A DNA stretch of 64,000 nt from Paracoccus binzhouensis (lineage in GTDB: Bacteria > Pseudomonadota > Alphaproteobacteria > Rhodobacterales > Rhodobacteraceae), in the NCBI RefSeq assembly GCF_016446475.1, contig NZ_JAEHFP010000003.1, forward strand, positions 40,568-104,567, read 5' to 3'. The notes beneath the pieces are model-generated. The model worked only from the letters and a program-made list of their open reading frames with translations. It did not search any database and was not told where the DNA came from. This document shows, piece by piece, positions 42,784 to 50,532 of this stretch; within the stretch, counting starts at the first letter, position 1, and each line of letters opens with the position of its first letter. The position numbers and the translations under genes were made by a program.

Positions 42784-44333
42784 GCGGGCCTCTCTGGCGT
42801 GATGGGGGCGAAATCGGCGCTGGCGGTAAAGCGGATGCGGGCGCCGGGCGGGATCTGCCCGGCCAGGTCCAGCGCCTGCGGCACCAGCGTGGCGATGACC
42901 GGATAGCCGCCGGTCAGCGGATGGTCGGCCAGGAACAGCACCGGCTGGCCGGAATGCGGGATCTGGATGGCGCCGGTCTCGGTCCCTTCCGAGGGCAGTT
43001 CCGCGCTGTCCTCGCGTGTCAGCGCCTCGCCCTGCAACCGGATGCCGACGCGCGAGCTTTGCGGCGTAACTAGCCATTCCTGCTTGAGAAAATTCCGAAC
43101 CATGTCCGGGGTGAACCAGTCTGTGCGCGGGCCGAGGGTCACCGGCAATTCCACCAGATCGCCGGGTTTCGGCAGCGCGGGCTCGGGTTCCGGCGCGGCG
43201 GCGGCAAGGGCGGGACGGTGCGCGGGGGCCAGCACCGCGCCCGCCGTGACCGGATCGGGGCCGACATGGGCCAGCGTATCGGTGGCGGCCGAGCCCAGCA
43301 CCGGCGCGACCTTGAACCCGCCGCGCAGCGCCAGATAGCTGCGCATGCCCGCGCCGGGCGGGTCGATGACGATCTCGTCGCCCGCATCCACGGCGAAAGC
43401 CGCGCCGCGCGGAACGGCGTGGCCGGCAATGCTGGCCTGTGCCGCGCCGGTCAAGGCCAGAGTTAGCGGCTGGTCGGCCTGCAGCCGCACCGGACCCAGC
43501 GTAATCTCCAGCACCGGCGCGTCCGAGGGATTGCCGACGGCGCGATTGGCCCGGCGCGCCGCGCCCAGGTCCAGCGCACCCGAGGCCGAGACTCCCTGCC
43601 CGCCCTGACCCGGCCGCCCCTCGTCCTGAAAGACGATGGGGAAGGCGGTGGACAGGACGCGCAAGCCGCTTTCGGGCTGCGGCTGCGGGACGGCGGCCGA
43701 GGCGTGGACCTCGGCCTTGCGCGCCACGAAGCGGCAGCGCATGCCGGGGCGCAGCAGTGCCGGCGGATCGCGGGTCAGGTCCCACATCGGCACCTCGGTG
43801 CGGCCGATCAGTTGCCAGCCGCCGGGGGTCTCCTGCGGATAGACGCCGCAGAAGCGCCCGGCCAGCGCCACCGAGCCCGCCGGGATGCGGGTGCGCGGCG
43901 CCGGGCGGCGCGGCAGCTCAAAGCGCGGGTCGCCGCAGGTCATGTAGGCGAAGCCGGGCGCGAAGCCGCAAAAGGCCACCTGCCAGGTGGTTTCCTGATG
44001 GGCGGCGATCACCTCGGCCTCGGTCAGGCCCATATGGGCGGCGACATCGGCCAGATCCTCGCCGTCATAGGTCACGGGCAACTCGACCGTTTCGCTGGCG
44101 CGCGCATTGGGCGGCGTGCCGGGGGCGGGCTGGCGGGCCAGGACCGCGCCGGCCAGCCGGCCGTCGGCGACGACACCGGGCGCGGTGCGGATCATCAACG
44201 TGCGCGCGGCCGGGACGATCTCGGCCACGCCCGGCACCGGGTCGGCCAGCAGCGCGTCGAACAGTGCCAGCGTCTGGTCCAGGTCGTCCAGTTCCGCCAG
44301 CAGCGTCCTGGGTCCGATGGGCAGGAAGCGCAT
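42780..44333 (-). CDS. PxpB-PxpC fusion (5-oxoprolinase subunits / KipI-KipA, carboxyltransferase-like)
   Basis: A 517-residue fusion. Residues about 1-215 match PxpB/KipI (AHS1): [20 protein letters not shown] and [20 protein letters not shown]. Residues about 225-517 match PxpC/KipA (AHS2): [31 protein letters not shown] and [15 protein letters not shown]. With PxpA these form ATP-dependent 5-oxoprolinase; the same two folds form the carboxyltransferase of urea carboxylase. It overlaps the biotin carboxylase gene by four bases. Start ATG 44333 follows the upstream stop by two bases. Confidence 0.93.
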   Translation of the reverse strand: MRFLPIGPRTLLAELDDLDQTLALFDALLADPVPGVAEIVPAARTLMIRTAPGVVADGRLAGAVLARQPAPGTPPNARASETVELPVTYDGEDLADVAAHMGLTEAEVIAAHQETTWQVAFCGFAPGFAYMTCGDPRFELPRRPAPRTRIPAGSVALAGRFCGVYPQETPGGWQLIGRTEVPMWDLTRDPPALLRPGMRCRFVARKAEVHASAAVPQPQPESGLRVLSTAFPIVFQDEGRPGQGGQGVSASGALDLGAARRANRAVGNPSDAPVLEITLGPVRLQADQPLTLALTGAAQASIAGHAVPRGAAFAVDAGDEIVIDPPGAGMRSYLALRGGFKVAPVLGSAATDTLAHVGPDPVTAGAVLAPAHRPALAAAAPEPEPALPKPGDLVELPVTLGPRTDWFTPDMVRNFLKQEWLVTPQSSRVGIRLQGEALTREDSAELPSEGTETGAIQIPHSGQPVLFLADHPLTGGYPVIATLVPQALDLAGQIPPGARIRFTASADFAPITPERPA

Positions 44334-44335
44334 GG

Positions 44336-45127
44336 TCACACCTGCCAATGCGTGTCGGGCACGTCGGTGATGAACATGTAGCCCGGCGCATGGGTGATGG
44401 CGAAGGGCGGTTTCGACGCCATCAGCGCCGCCTGCGGGGTCACGCCGCAGGCCCAGAACACCGGCACCTCGCCCGGACGGATTTCCACGGCATCGCCGAA
44501 ATCGGGACGGGACAGATCGGCGATGCCCAGGGCCTCGGGGGCGCCGATATGGACGGGGGCGCCGTGGACCGCCGGCGTGCGGCCCGAGATCATCGCCGCC
44601 TCGGCCACCCTTCCGGCCGGGATCGGGCGCATGGAGACGACCATCTTGCCATGCAGCCGCCCCGCCGGCCGGCAGTCGCGGTCGGTCAGGAACATCGGCA
44701 CGTTGCAGCCTTGGGCGATGTGGCGCATCTCGATCCCCGCCTGCTGCAAGGGCGTCTCGAAGGTGAAGGAGCAGCCGATCAGGAAGGTCACCAGATCGGG
44801 ATGCTCGGCCCAGGCGGCGGTGGCATCAGGGGTCTCCTCGGCCAGCACGCCGTCGCGCCAGATGCGATAGAGCGGAATGTCGGTCCGCAGGTCGGCATCC
44901 GGCGCAAGCGCGGTGCGGTGGCTGCCGGGGTCGGTCACGTCCAGCACCGGGCAGGGCTTGGGGTTGCGCTGCGCGTAAAGCAGGAAATCCCAGGCCCAGT
45001 CCCTGGGCAGCGAGATCATATTGCATTGCGTGAAGCCCGGCGCCATGCCGGCGGTGGGATGCGGGACGCCTTCGCGGCAGGTCAGGCGGGCGGCGCGGGC
45101 GGATGCGGGATCGGGCAGCAGGGTCAT
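44336..45127 (-). CDS. DUF1445 putative hydro-lyase (YcsI / D-glutamate cyclase family)
   Basis: A 263-residue DUF1445 protein. Blocks [51 protein letters not shown] and [20 protein letters not shown] are family marks. The animal relative converts D-glutamate to 5-oxo-D-proline, and bacterial members sit with pxp genes, as here. It probably feeds 5-oxoproline into the pathway or handles its D-form. It overlaps pxpA by four bases. Confidence 0.93.
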   Translation of the reverse strand: MTLLPDPASARAARLTCREGVPHPTAGMAPGFTQCNMISLPRDWAWDFLLYAQRNPKPCPVLDVTDPGSHRTALAPDADLRTDIPLYRIWRDGVLAEETPDATAAWAEHPDLVTFLIGCSFTFETPLQQAGIEMRHIAQGCNVPMFLTDRDCRPAGRLHGKMVVSMRPIPAGRVAEAAMISGRTPAVHGAPVHIGAPEALGIADLSRPDFGDAVEIRPGEVPVFWACGVTPQAALMASKPPFAITHAPGYMFITDVPDTHWQV

Positions 45128-45897
45128 GCCGCGCCCCCCATGGCCGGGGCGATGGCGACACCGCCTGCCAGCAGCATCTCGCGGATGCGGGCGGCCATGG
45201 CGACCGCGCCGGGGCTGTCGCCATGCACGCAGATGCTGTCGGCCTGCAGGCGCAGGGTCGAGCCATCGGCCGCCTCGATCTCGCCCTCGGTGGCCAGGCG
45301 CAGCATGCGGGCGGCGACGGCCTCGGGATCGTGCAGCACCGCCCCGGCCTCGCGGCGCGAGACCAGCTGGCCGTCGGGACGATAGGCGCGGTCGGCGAAG
45401 GCCTCGGCGATGGTGGGCAGGCCGGCTTCGGCCGCTTGCCGCAGGATCTGCGTCCCGGCCAGGCCCATCATCGCCAGCCCCGGATCGACCGCCTTGATGC
45501 CCTCGATCACCGCCGCGCCCTGCCTAGGGTCGACGGCGATGGTGTTGTAAAGCGCGCCATGCGGCTTGACATAGCGGATGCGGGTGCCGGCGCTGGCGCA
45601 GATGCCTTGCAGCGCGCCGATCTGGTAGATCACGTCCGCGACCAGCTCGGCATGGGTCACGTCCATCGGCCGGCGGCCGAAGCCCACCCGGTCGGGATAG
45701 GAGACATGCGCGCCCACCGCCACGCCCCGCGCCGCCGCCTCGCGCACGGTGGCCAGGATGGTCAGCGGGTCGCCGGCATGGAAGCCGCAGGCGACGTTGG
45801 CCGAACTGACGATGCCCAGCATGGTGGCGTCGTCGCCCATCCTCCAGGCGCCGTAGCCCTCGCCCAGGTCGCTGTTCAGGTCGATGTTGCGGGTCAT
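45124..45897 (-). CDS. pxpA: 5-oxoprolinase subunit A (LamB/YcsF family)
   Basis: A 257-residue LamB/YcsF protein. It begins [20 protein letters not shown], then [36 protein letters not shown] and [11 protein letters not shown], all diagnostic. PxpA works with PxpB and PxpC to open 5-oxoproline to glutamate with ATP. Start ATG 45897 has GGAG upstream; the open frame above it (to 45951) lacks homology. Gene order pxpA-DUF1445-pxpBC parallels ycsF-ycsI-kipI-kipA of Bacillus. Confidence 0.95.
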   Translation of the reverse strand: MTRNIDLNSDLGEGYGAWRMGDDATMLGIVSSANVACGFHAGDPLTILATVREAAARGVAVGAHVSYPDRVGFGRRPMDVTHAELVADVIYQIGALQGICASAGTRIRYVKPHGALYNTIAVDPRQGAAVIEGIKAVDPGLAMMGLAGTQILRQAAEAGLPTIAEAFADRAYRPDGQLVSRREAGAVLHDPEAVAARMLRLATEGEIEAADGSTLRLQADSICVHGDSPGAVAMAARIREMLLAGGVAIAPAMGGAA

Positions 45898-45954
45898 GTA
45901 TTTCTCCGGGACGTTGGGGCGGCAGGCCCGCGGGGGGCCTGCCGCGATCATGGC

Positions 45955-47190
45955 TCAGGCGCTCAGGAAGGCAAAGATCGGGCCGATGGACATGAAGCCC
46001 ATATACCAGGTCAGCGCGCAGACCGCGGCGCTGGCGATCAGCAGCGGCCGGCTGTAGACATGGCCGCCCATCAGGTCGGCCCGTGCGAGGCCGACATAGG
46101 TGAAGATGGTCAGGCCGATGGGCAGGATCAGCCCGTTGAAGCCGCCGACGAAGACAAGGATGGCGGCCGGCGCGGTGCCCAGCGACAGATAGACCGCCAG
46201 CGAGATGGCGATGAAGATCACCGTGGCGATGTTGCGGTCGCGGTCGCCCATGGTGCGAAAGGCGACCAGGAAGCTGACCGAGGTATAGGCCGCGCCGATG
46301 ACCGAGGTGATGGCGGCGGCCCAGAAGATCAGGCCAAAGATGCGCATGCCCCATTCGCCCAGCACCACGGCAAAGGCCTGCGCGGCGGGGTTCGCGGCCT
46401 GGCCGGACAGGTCCAGTGTCACGCCCGAGGCGACGACGCCCAGAATGGCCAGGAACAGGATGAAGCGCATGACGCCGGTGACCGCGATCCCGGTCAGCGA
46501 GGCGCGGGTGACGGCGGCAAGGTTCTGCTCGCCCACCAGCCCCTTGTCCAGCAGCCGGTGCGCGCCGGAATAGGTGATGTAGCCGCCCACGGTGCCGCCG
46601 ACGATGGTGGTGATGGTGGCGAAATCGACGATCTCGGGCAGCACCATCTGCCGCACCGCCTCGCCCACCGGCGGGTTCGAGACCAGCGCGACGATCACCG
46701 TCATGGCGATCATCAGCAGGCCCAACCCGATCAGCGAACGGTCGAGCAGCAGCCCGGCCCGGCGCGACAGGAAGATGCCGATGGCCAGGGCCGCCGACAG
46801 CGCGCCGCCGATCTTGGGCTCCAGCCCGAACATGGCATTGAGACCCAGCCCCGCGCCGGCGATGTTGCCGATGTTGAAGGCCAGCCCGCCGACCAGCACC
46901 AGAATCGCCAGCAGATAGCCCGCGCCAGGAATGGCGGCGTTCGCGGTGTCCGAGGCGTTGCGCTTGGTCAGCGCGGTGATGCGCCAGATGTTGAGCTGCA
47001 CCACGAAGTCGATCACGATCGAGGCGAGGATGGCAAAGGCGAAGGCGGCGCCCAGCTTTGCCGTGAAGGTCGCGGTCTGGGTGATGAAGCCCGGCCCGAT
47101 GGCCGAGGTCGCCATCAGGAAGATCGCCGCCATGAAACCGCCGCGCGCGGCAGCCGAGGCGGCAGAGGGGGAGGTGACGGATTCGGCCAT
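45955..47190 (-). CDS. NRAMP-fold transporter of the YcsG type, without canonical metal motifs
   Basis: A 411-residue membrane protein with about 11 helices. It aligns with the NRAMP family, but helix 1 reads IGPGFITQTATFTAK where metal transporters have DPGN, and the helix 6 region reads GGYITYSGAHRLLD in place of MPHN. Both metal-ligand motifs are therefore missing. Bacillus ycsG occupies the same place in the ycsF cluster. An organic substrate such as 5-oxoproline is a reasonable guess. Start ATG 47190; 57 bases before pxpA. Confidence 0.88.
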   Translation of the reverse strand: MAESVTSPSAASAAARGGFMAAIFLMATSAIGPGFITQTATFTAKLGAAFAFAILASIVIDFVVQLNIWRITALTKRNASDTANAAIPGAGYLLAILVLVGGLAFNIGNIAGAGLGLNAMFGLEPKIGGALSAALAIGIFLSRRAGLLLDRSLIGLGLLMIAMTVIVALVSNPPVGEAVRQMVLPEIVDFATITTIVGGTVGGYITYSGAHRLLDKGLVGEQNLAAVTRASLTGIAVTGVMRFILFLAILGVVASGVTLDLSGQAANPAAQAFAVVLGEWGMRIFGLIFWAAAITSVIGAAYTSVSFLVAFRTMGDRDRNIATVIFIAISLAVYLSLGTAPAAILVFVGGFNGLILPIGLTIFTYVGLARADLMGGHVYSRPLLIASAAVCALTWYMGFMSIGPIFAFLSA

Positions 47191-47514
47191 CGGTCTGCTC
47201 CTGCTGCAAGGGTGGAGTGCGTCTTGGGAATGGCTCGACTGTGAATTCAACAAGACAATCCGTCAACGATAATTTGACATGCATGATTATATTGTTGAAC
47301 AAAGCATGATAAAAGCAGGGATAATCTGCGCGGATGATGGGCAGCCCGGCGGCTTCCTGCCCGCTCATGCGGCAGCGATGGTCCCTGCAAGGCGCCGGAA
47401 AAGCCGGCGAATCGGCGCGGCATGCCTTGCCTGCCCCGGGCCTCTCGGCCAAGATCGCCCGACCCCTGACGTTCGAGCCATGATCCCCGCCCCATGACCA
47501 AGGAACCTGCCGCG
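47191..47514. promoter_or_regulatory. Divergent control region with GntR operator (pxp operon / regulator)
   Basis: The AT-rich part (47240-47325) holds TTGTTGAACAA (47292-47302), a perfect palindrome fitting the GntR consensus TNGTNNNACNA. A half copy lies at 47243-47253 (TTGTTGAATTC on the minus strand), and between them is GTCAA/TTGAC (47262-47266, 47274-47278). The rest, toward 47494, is GC-rich with nothing recognisable. Confidence 0.6.
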
Positions 47515-48183
47515 ATGGCGGACCCCCGCGAACCCGCCCCCAGTCCCGCCGCCAGCCTTGCCGAAGGCATCGCCGCCCGGCTGCGCGACCAGGTCACCGG
47601 CGGCGCGCTGGTGCCCGGCCAGCGCCTGTCCGAGGCCCGGCTGGCGGCCGAGCTGGACATCTCGCGCAATACCCTGCGCGAGGTGTTCCGCCTGCTCACG
47701 CGCGAGGGTATCCTGCGGCACGAGCCGAACCGGGGCGTCTTCGTCGCCGTGCCCTCGATGGCCTCGATCCTCGACATCTACCGGGTGCGCCGGCTGATCG
47801 AGGTGCCGGCCCTGGCCCAGGCCTGGCCCGGCCATGCCGCCGTCGCGCGGATGCGCGCCGCCGTGGCGCGGGCCACGGAATTGCAGCGCATCCCCGACTG
47901 GCGCGGCGTCGGCAGCGCCAACATGGAATTCCACGCCGCCATCGTGGCGCTGACCGACAGCCCGCGGCTGATCCAGTTCTTTACCCAGATCATTGCCGAG
48001 CTGCGGCTGGCCTTCGGCCTGCTCGACAGCCCCGAGCTGCTGCACCGCCCCTATATTCCCCGCAATGCCGAGATCCTGGCCAGGCTCGAGGCCGGCGATC
48101 CGGCCGGCGCCGCCCGCCTGCTCGAGGATTATCTGAACCAGTCCGAGCGCGCCGTGCTGGAGGCCTTCGCCCGGCTGGGTTGA
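47515..48183 (+). CDS. GntR-family (FadR/VanR subgroup) regulator of the pxp cluster
   Basis: A regulator of about 222 residues. The winged HTH shows LRDQVTGGALVPGQRLSEAR and ISRNTLREVFRLLTREGILR; the FCD domain follows with NMEFHAAIVAL and RPYIPRNAEIL. It is divergent from the transporter-pxp operon and a matching operator lies between, so control of that operon is likely. ATG 47494 is an alternative start; 47515 has AAGGA upstream. Confidence 0.88.
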   Translation: MADPREPAPSPAASLAEGIAARLRDQVTGGALVPGQRLSEARLAAELDISRNTLREVFRLLTREGILRHEPNRGVFVAVPSMASILDIYRVRRLIEVPALAQAWPGHAAVARMRAAVARATELQRIPDWRGVGSANMEFHAAIVALTDSPRLIQFFTQIIAELRLAFGLLDSPELLHRPYIPRNAEILARLEAGDPAGAARLLEDYLNQSERAVLEAFARLG

Positions 48184-48288
48184 CGGCGCGGCCTCTCAGC
48201 CTTTGCGCGGGCTTGCAACCTGCCCGTTCCTGCGACAATTAAGCGCATCGGAAGCCCGTTTTCCGGGCAGGCGCGAAGGAAAGACCAG

Positions 48289-49473
48289 ATGACCAGACCG
48301 GCAGGCGCCGTGCTGCACCAGATCGCGCAGGCGCTTGGCCCGGCGATTGCGCCCGGCTCGCCGCGCGAGGCGCTGAGGGCGGGGGTCGGCGCGCTGGTCG
48401 GGCTGGGCGTCTCGGGCCTGTTCCTGCTGTCGCCCTCGGCCGACCTGCGGCTGGGGCTTTCCATGATCGCCCCCTTCGGCGCCACCTCGGTGCTGGTCTT
48501 CGCGGTGCCGAACAGCCCGCTGGCGCAGCCCTGGTCGGCGGTGGTCGGCAATTGTGTCGCCGCTGCGGTCGGCGTGCTGGCCTGCATGGCCGCCCTGGAC
48601 CCGGCGCTTTGCGTGGCGCTGGCGGTTGCCGTCACCATCGCCGCGATGATCCTGCTGCGCGCCGTGCATCCGCCGGCCGGCGCCGTCGCCATGACCGCGG
48701 CGCTGAACCCCGACGCGATCCGCGCGCTTGGCTTTCATTTCGTCCTGGCGCCGGTGCTGGCCGGCACGCTGGCCCTGGTCGGCTTCGCGATGATCTATGC
48801 CCGGCTGACCGGGCGGCGCTATCCCTTCCGCCAGTTCGACGAGCCGGGCCCGCACGGCACCGCCGACCATCCGGCGATGGAGCGGCTGGGCCTGTCCCGG
48901 GACGAGTTGACCGAGATCCTGCAGCGCTATCGCCAGTCGCTGAACCTGGGGGTCGAGGACCTGGCCCGGCTGATCGGCGCCGCGGAATTGCAGGCCGCCA
49001 CCCATCGCACCGGGCCGCTGACCGCGGCCGACGTGATGTCGCGCGACCTGGTCACCGTCGGCCCGCAGACCCGGCTGGTGCGCGTCGCCGACATCTTCCG
49101 CAAGCACGGCTTCACCTCGTTGCCGGTGGTCGAGAACGGCGACCAGTTCCTGGGCGTGATCTTCCAGCTGCACCTGATCCGCCGCGCCCGCGACGACGCC
49201 TTCCGCCACGACCGCCGGTTTTCCGTCGCCATGTCGGACCTGCTGTACTCCAGGCGCGGCATGCCGACCCGGGCGCGCGAGATCATGCAGACCGACCCGC
49301 CGCATGTCGCGCCCGACACCCCCATCGGGGCGCTGCTGCCGATGCTGGCCTCGGGCGAATGCGACGCGGTGCCGGTGCTGGACGGGCCGCGCATCGTCGG
49401 CATCGTTACCCAGACCGACCTGATCTCGGCCCTGGCCCGGCAAAGCCTGCGGCAGGATCTGCCGGCGCATTGA
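48289..49473 (+). CDS. HPP family membrane protein with two CBS domains
   Basis: A 394-residue protein. Residues about 25-175 are the four-helix HPP domain: MIAPFGATSVLVFAVPNSPLAQPW and the name-giving LRAVHPPAGAVAMTAAL. Residues about 235-385 carry a CBS pair (TAADVMSRDLVTVGPQTRLV, HGFTSLPVVENGDQFLG, CDAVPVLDGPRIVGIVTQTD). HPP proteins have been tied to nitrite transport in chloroplasts and cyanobacteria; CBS domains bind adenylates. The substrate here is unknown. AAGGAAAG precedes ATG 48289. Confidence 0.92.
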   Translation: MTRPAGAVLHQIAQALGPAIAPGSPREALRAGVGALVGLGVSGLFLLSPSADLRLGLSMIAPFGATSVLVFAVPNSPLAQPWSAVVGNCVAAAVGVLACMAALDPALCVALAVAVTIAAMILLRAVHPPAGAVAMTAALNPDAIRALGFHFVLAPVLAGTLALVGFAMIYARLTGRRYPFRQFDEPGPHGTADHPAMERLGLSRDELTEILQRYRQSLNLGVEDLARLIGAAELQAATHRTGPLTAADVMSRDLVTVGPQTRLVRVADIFRKHGFTSLPVVENGDQFLGVIFQLHLIRRARDDAFRHDRRFSVAMSDLLYSRRGMPTRAREIMQTDPPHVAPDTPIGALLPMLASGECDAVPVLDGPRIVGIVTQTDLISALARQSLRQDLPAH

Positions 49474-49560
49474 ACATGCCGATAACGACAGGCCGCGCCG
49501 CATTGCAGAATGCGCGGGGCCGGGGCTAGGCTCGGCCAACGGAACAATCCCGGGGGAATC

Positions 49561-50523
49561 ATGACCCGTCCCACGCTCGGCGCCGTGGCGATCGGCCGCA
49601 ACGAGGGCGAGCGGCTGAAGGCCTGCCTGCGCTCGCTGGTGCCGCTTTGCGAACGGGTGGTCTATGTGGACAGCGGCTCGCGCGATGCCAGCGTCGCCTT
49701 TGCCCGCGGCCTGGGTGTCACCGTGGTCGAGTTGGACGCTTCGGTCCCCTTCACCGCCGCCCGCGCCCGCAATGCCGGGTTCGAGGCGCTGCTGGCCGGC
49801 GGCGAACTGGATCTGGTGCAGTTCGTCGATGGCGATTGCCGGGTCGAGCCCGGCTGGCCGGAGGCCGGCATCGCGGCCATGCAGGCCGATCCCGGGCTGG
49901 GCCTCGTCACCGGCTGGCGCGCCGAGATCCACCCCACCGCCACCGTCTACAACCAGATGTGCGAGGTGGACTGGCACCGCCCCGCCGGCCCGATCGTGGC
50001 CTGCGGCGGCGACATGATGGTGCGCGTCGCGGCCTTCCGCGAGATCGGCGGCTTCGACCCCGCGGTGATCGCGGCCGAGGACGACGAATTTTGCCTGCGC
50101 CTCGGCAAGGCCGGCTGGAAGCTGCTGCGCCTGCCGGCGCAGATGACCTGGCACGATGCCGACATGACCCGCTTTTCCCAATGGTGGCAGCGCAGCATCC
50201 GCAACGGCCACGGCTTCGCGCAGGTGGGCGCCATGCACCCGCCGCATTTCAAGCGCGAGCAGATGCGGGTCTGGCTCTATGGGCTGGCGCTGCCGCTGCT
50301 GTTCCTGCTGGGGCTGCTCACCAGCCTGTGGATTTCCCTTGCAGTTCTGGTTGGTTACGCGCTGTCCTTTATCAAGACTCTCATGGGCCTGAAGGGCCAG
50401 CCGATGGCGGCGAGGCAGGCCGCGCTGCTGACCCTCGCCAAGATCCCCAACCTTCTGGGAATGTTGACTTACCACCGGCGCCGCCGCAAGGGCGCCGCCA
50501 TGCGTATTATCGAGTACAAATAG
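49561..50523 (+). CDS. Glycosyltransferase family 2 with C-terminal membrane helices
   Basis: A 320-residue GT-A glycosyltransferase. It starts LGAVAIGRNEGERLKACLRS, with the DxD-like VQFVDGDCRVEPGW and a later acidic AAEDDEFCLRLGKAGW. Two hydrophobic segments (GLALPLLFLLGLLTSLW, then ISLAVLVGYALSFI) anchor it near the C-terminus. It likely adds sugars for a surface polysaccharide or glycolipid. The next gene starts 9 bases on, so the two are probably one operon. Confidence 0.92.
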   Translation: MTRPTLGAVAIGRNEGERLKACLRSLVPLCERVVYVDSGSRDASVAFARGLGVTVVELDASVPFTAARARNAGFEALLAGGELDLVQFVDGDCRVEPGWPEAGIAAMQADPGLGLVTGWRAEIHPTATVYNQMCEVDWHRPAGPIVACGGDMMVRVAAFREIGGFDPAVIAAEDDEFCLRLGKAGWKLLRLPAQMTWHDADMTRFSQWWQRSIRNGHGFAQVGAMHPPHFKREQMRVWLYGLALPLLFLLGLLTSLWISLAVLVGYALSFIKTLMGLKGQPMAARQAALLTLAKIPNLLGMLTYHRRRRKGAAMRIIEYK

Positions 50524-50532
50524 GAGTTTCCC

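Noticed and set aside
44333..45897. KipI/KipA sporulation control function
   Set aside because: That role is specific to Bacillus kinase A; the pxpA and DUF1445 context supports oxoproline metabolism.
45955..47190. Manganese importer assignment
   Set aside because: The DPGN and MPHN ligand motifs of NRAMP metal transporters are absent.
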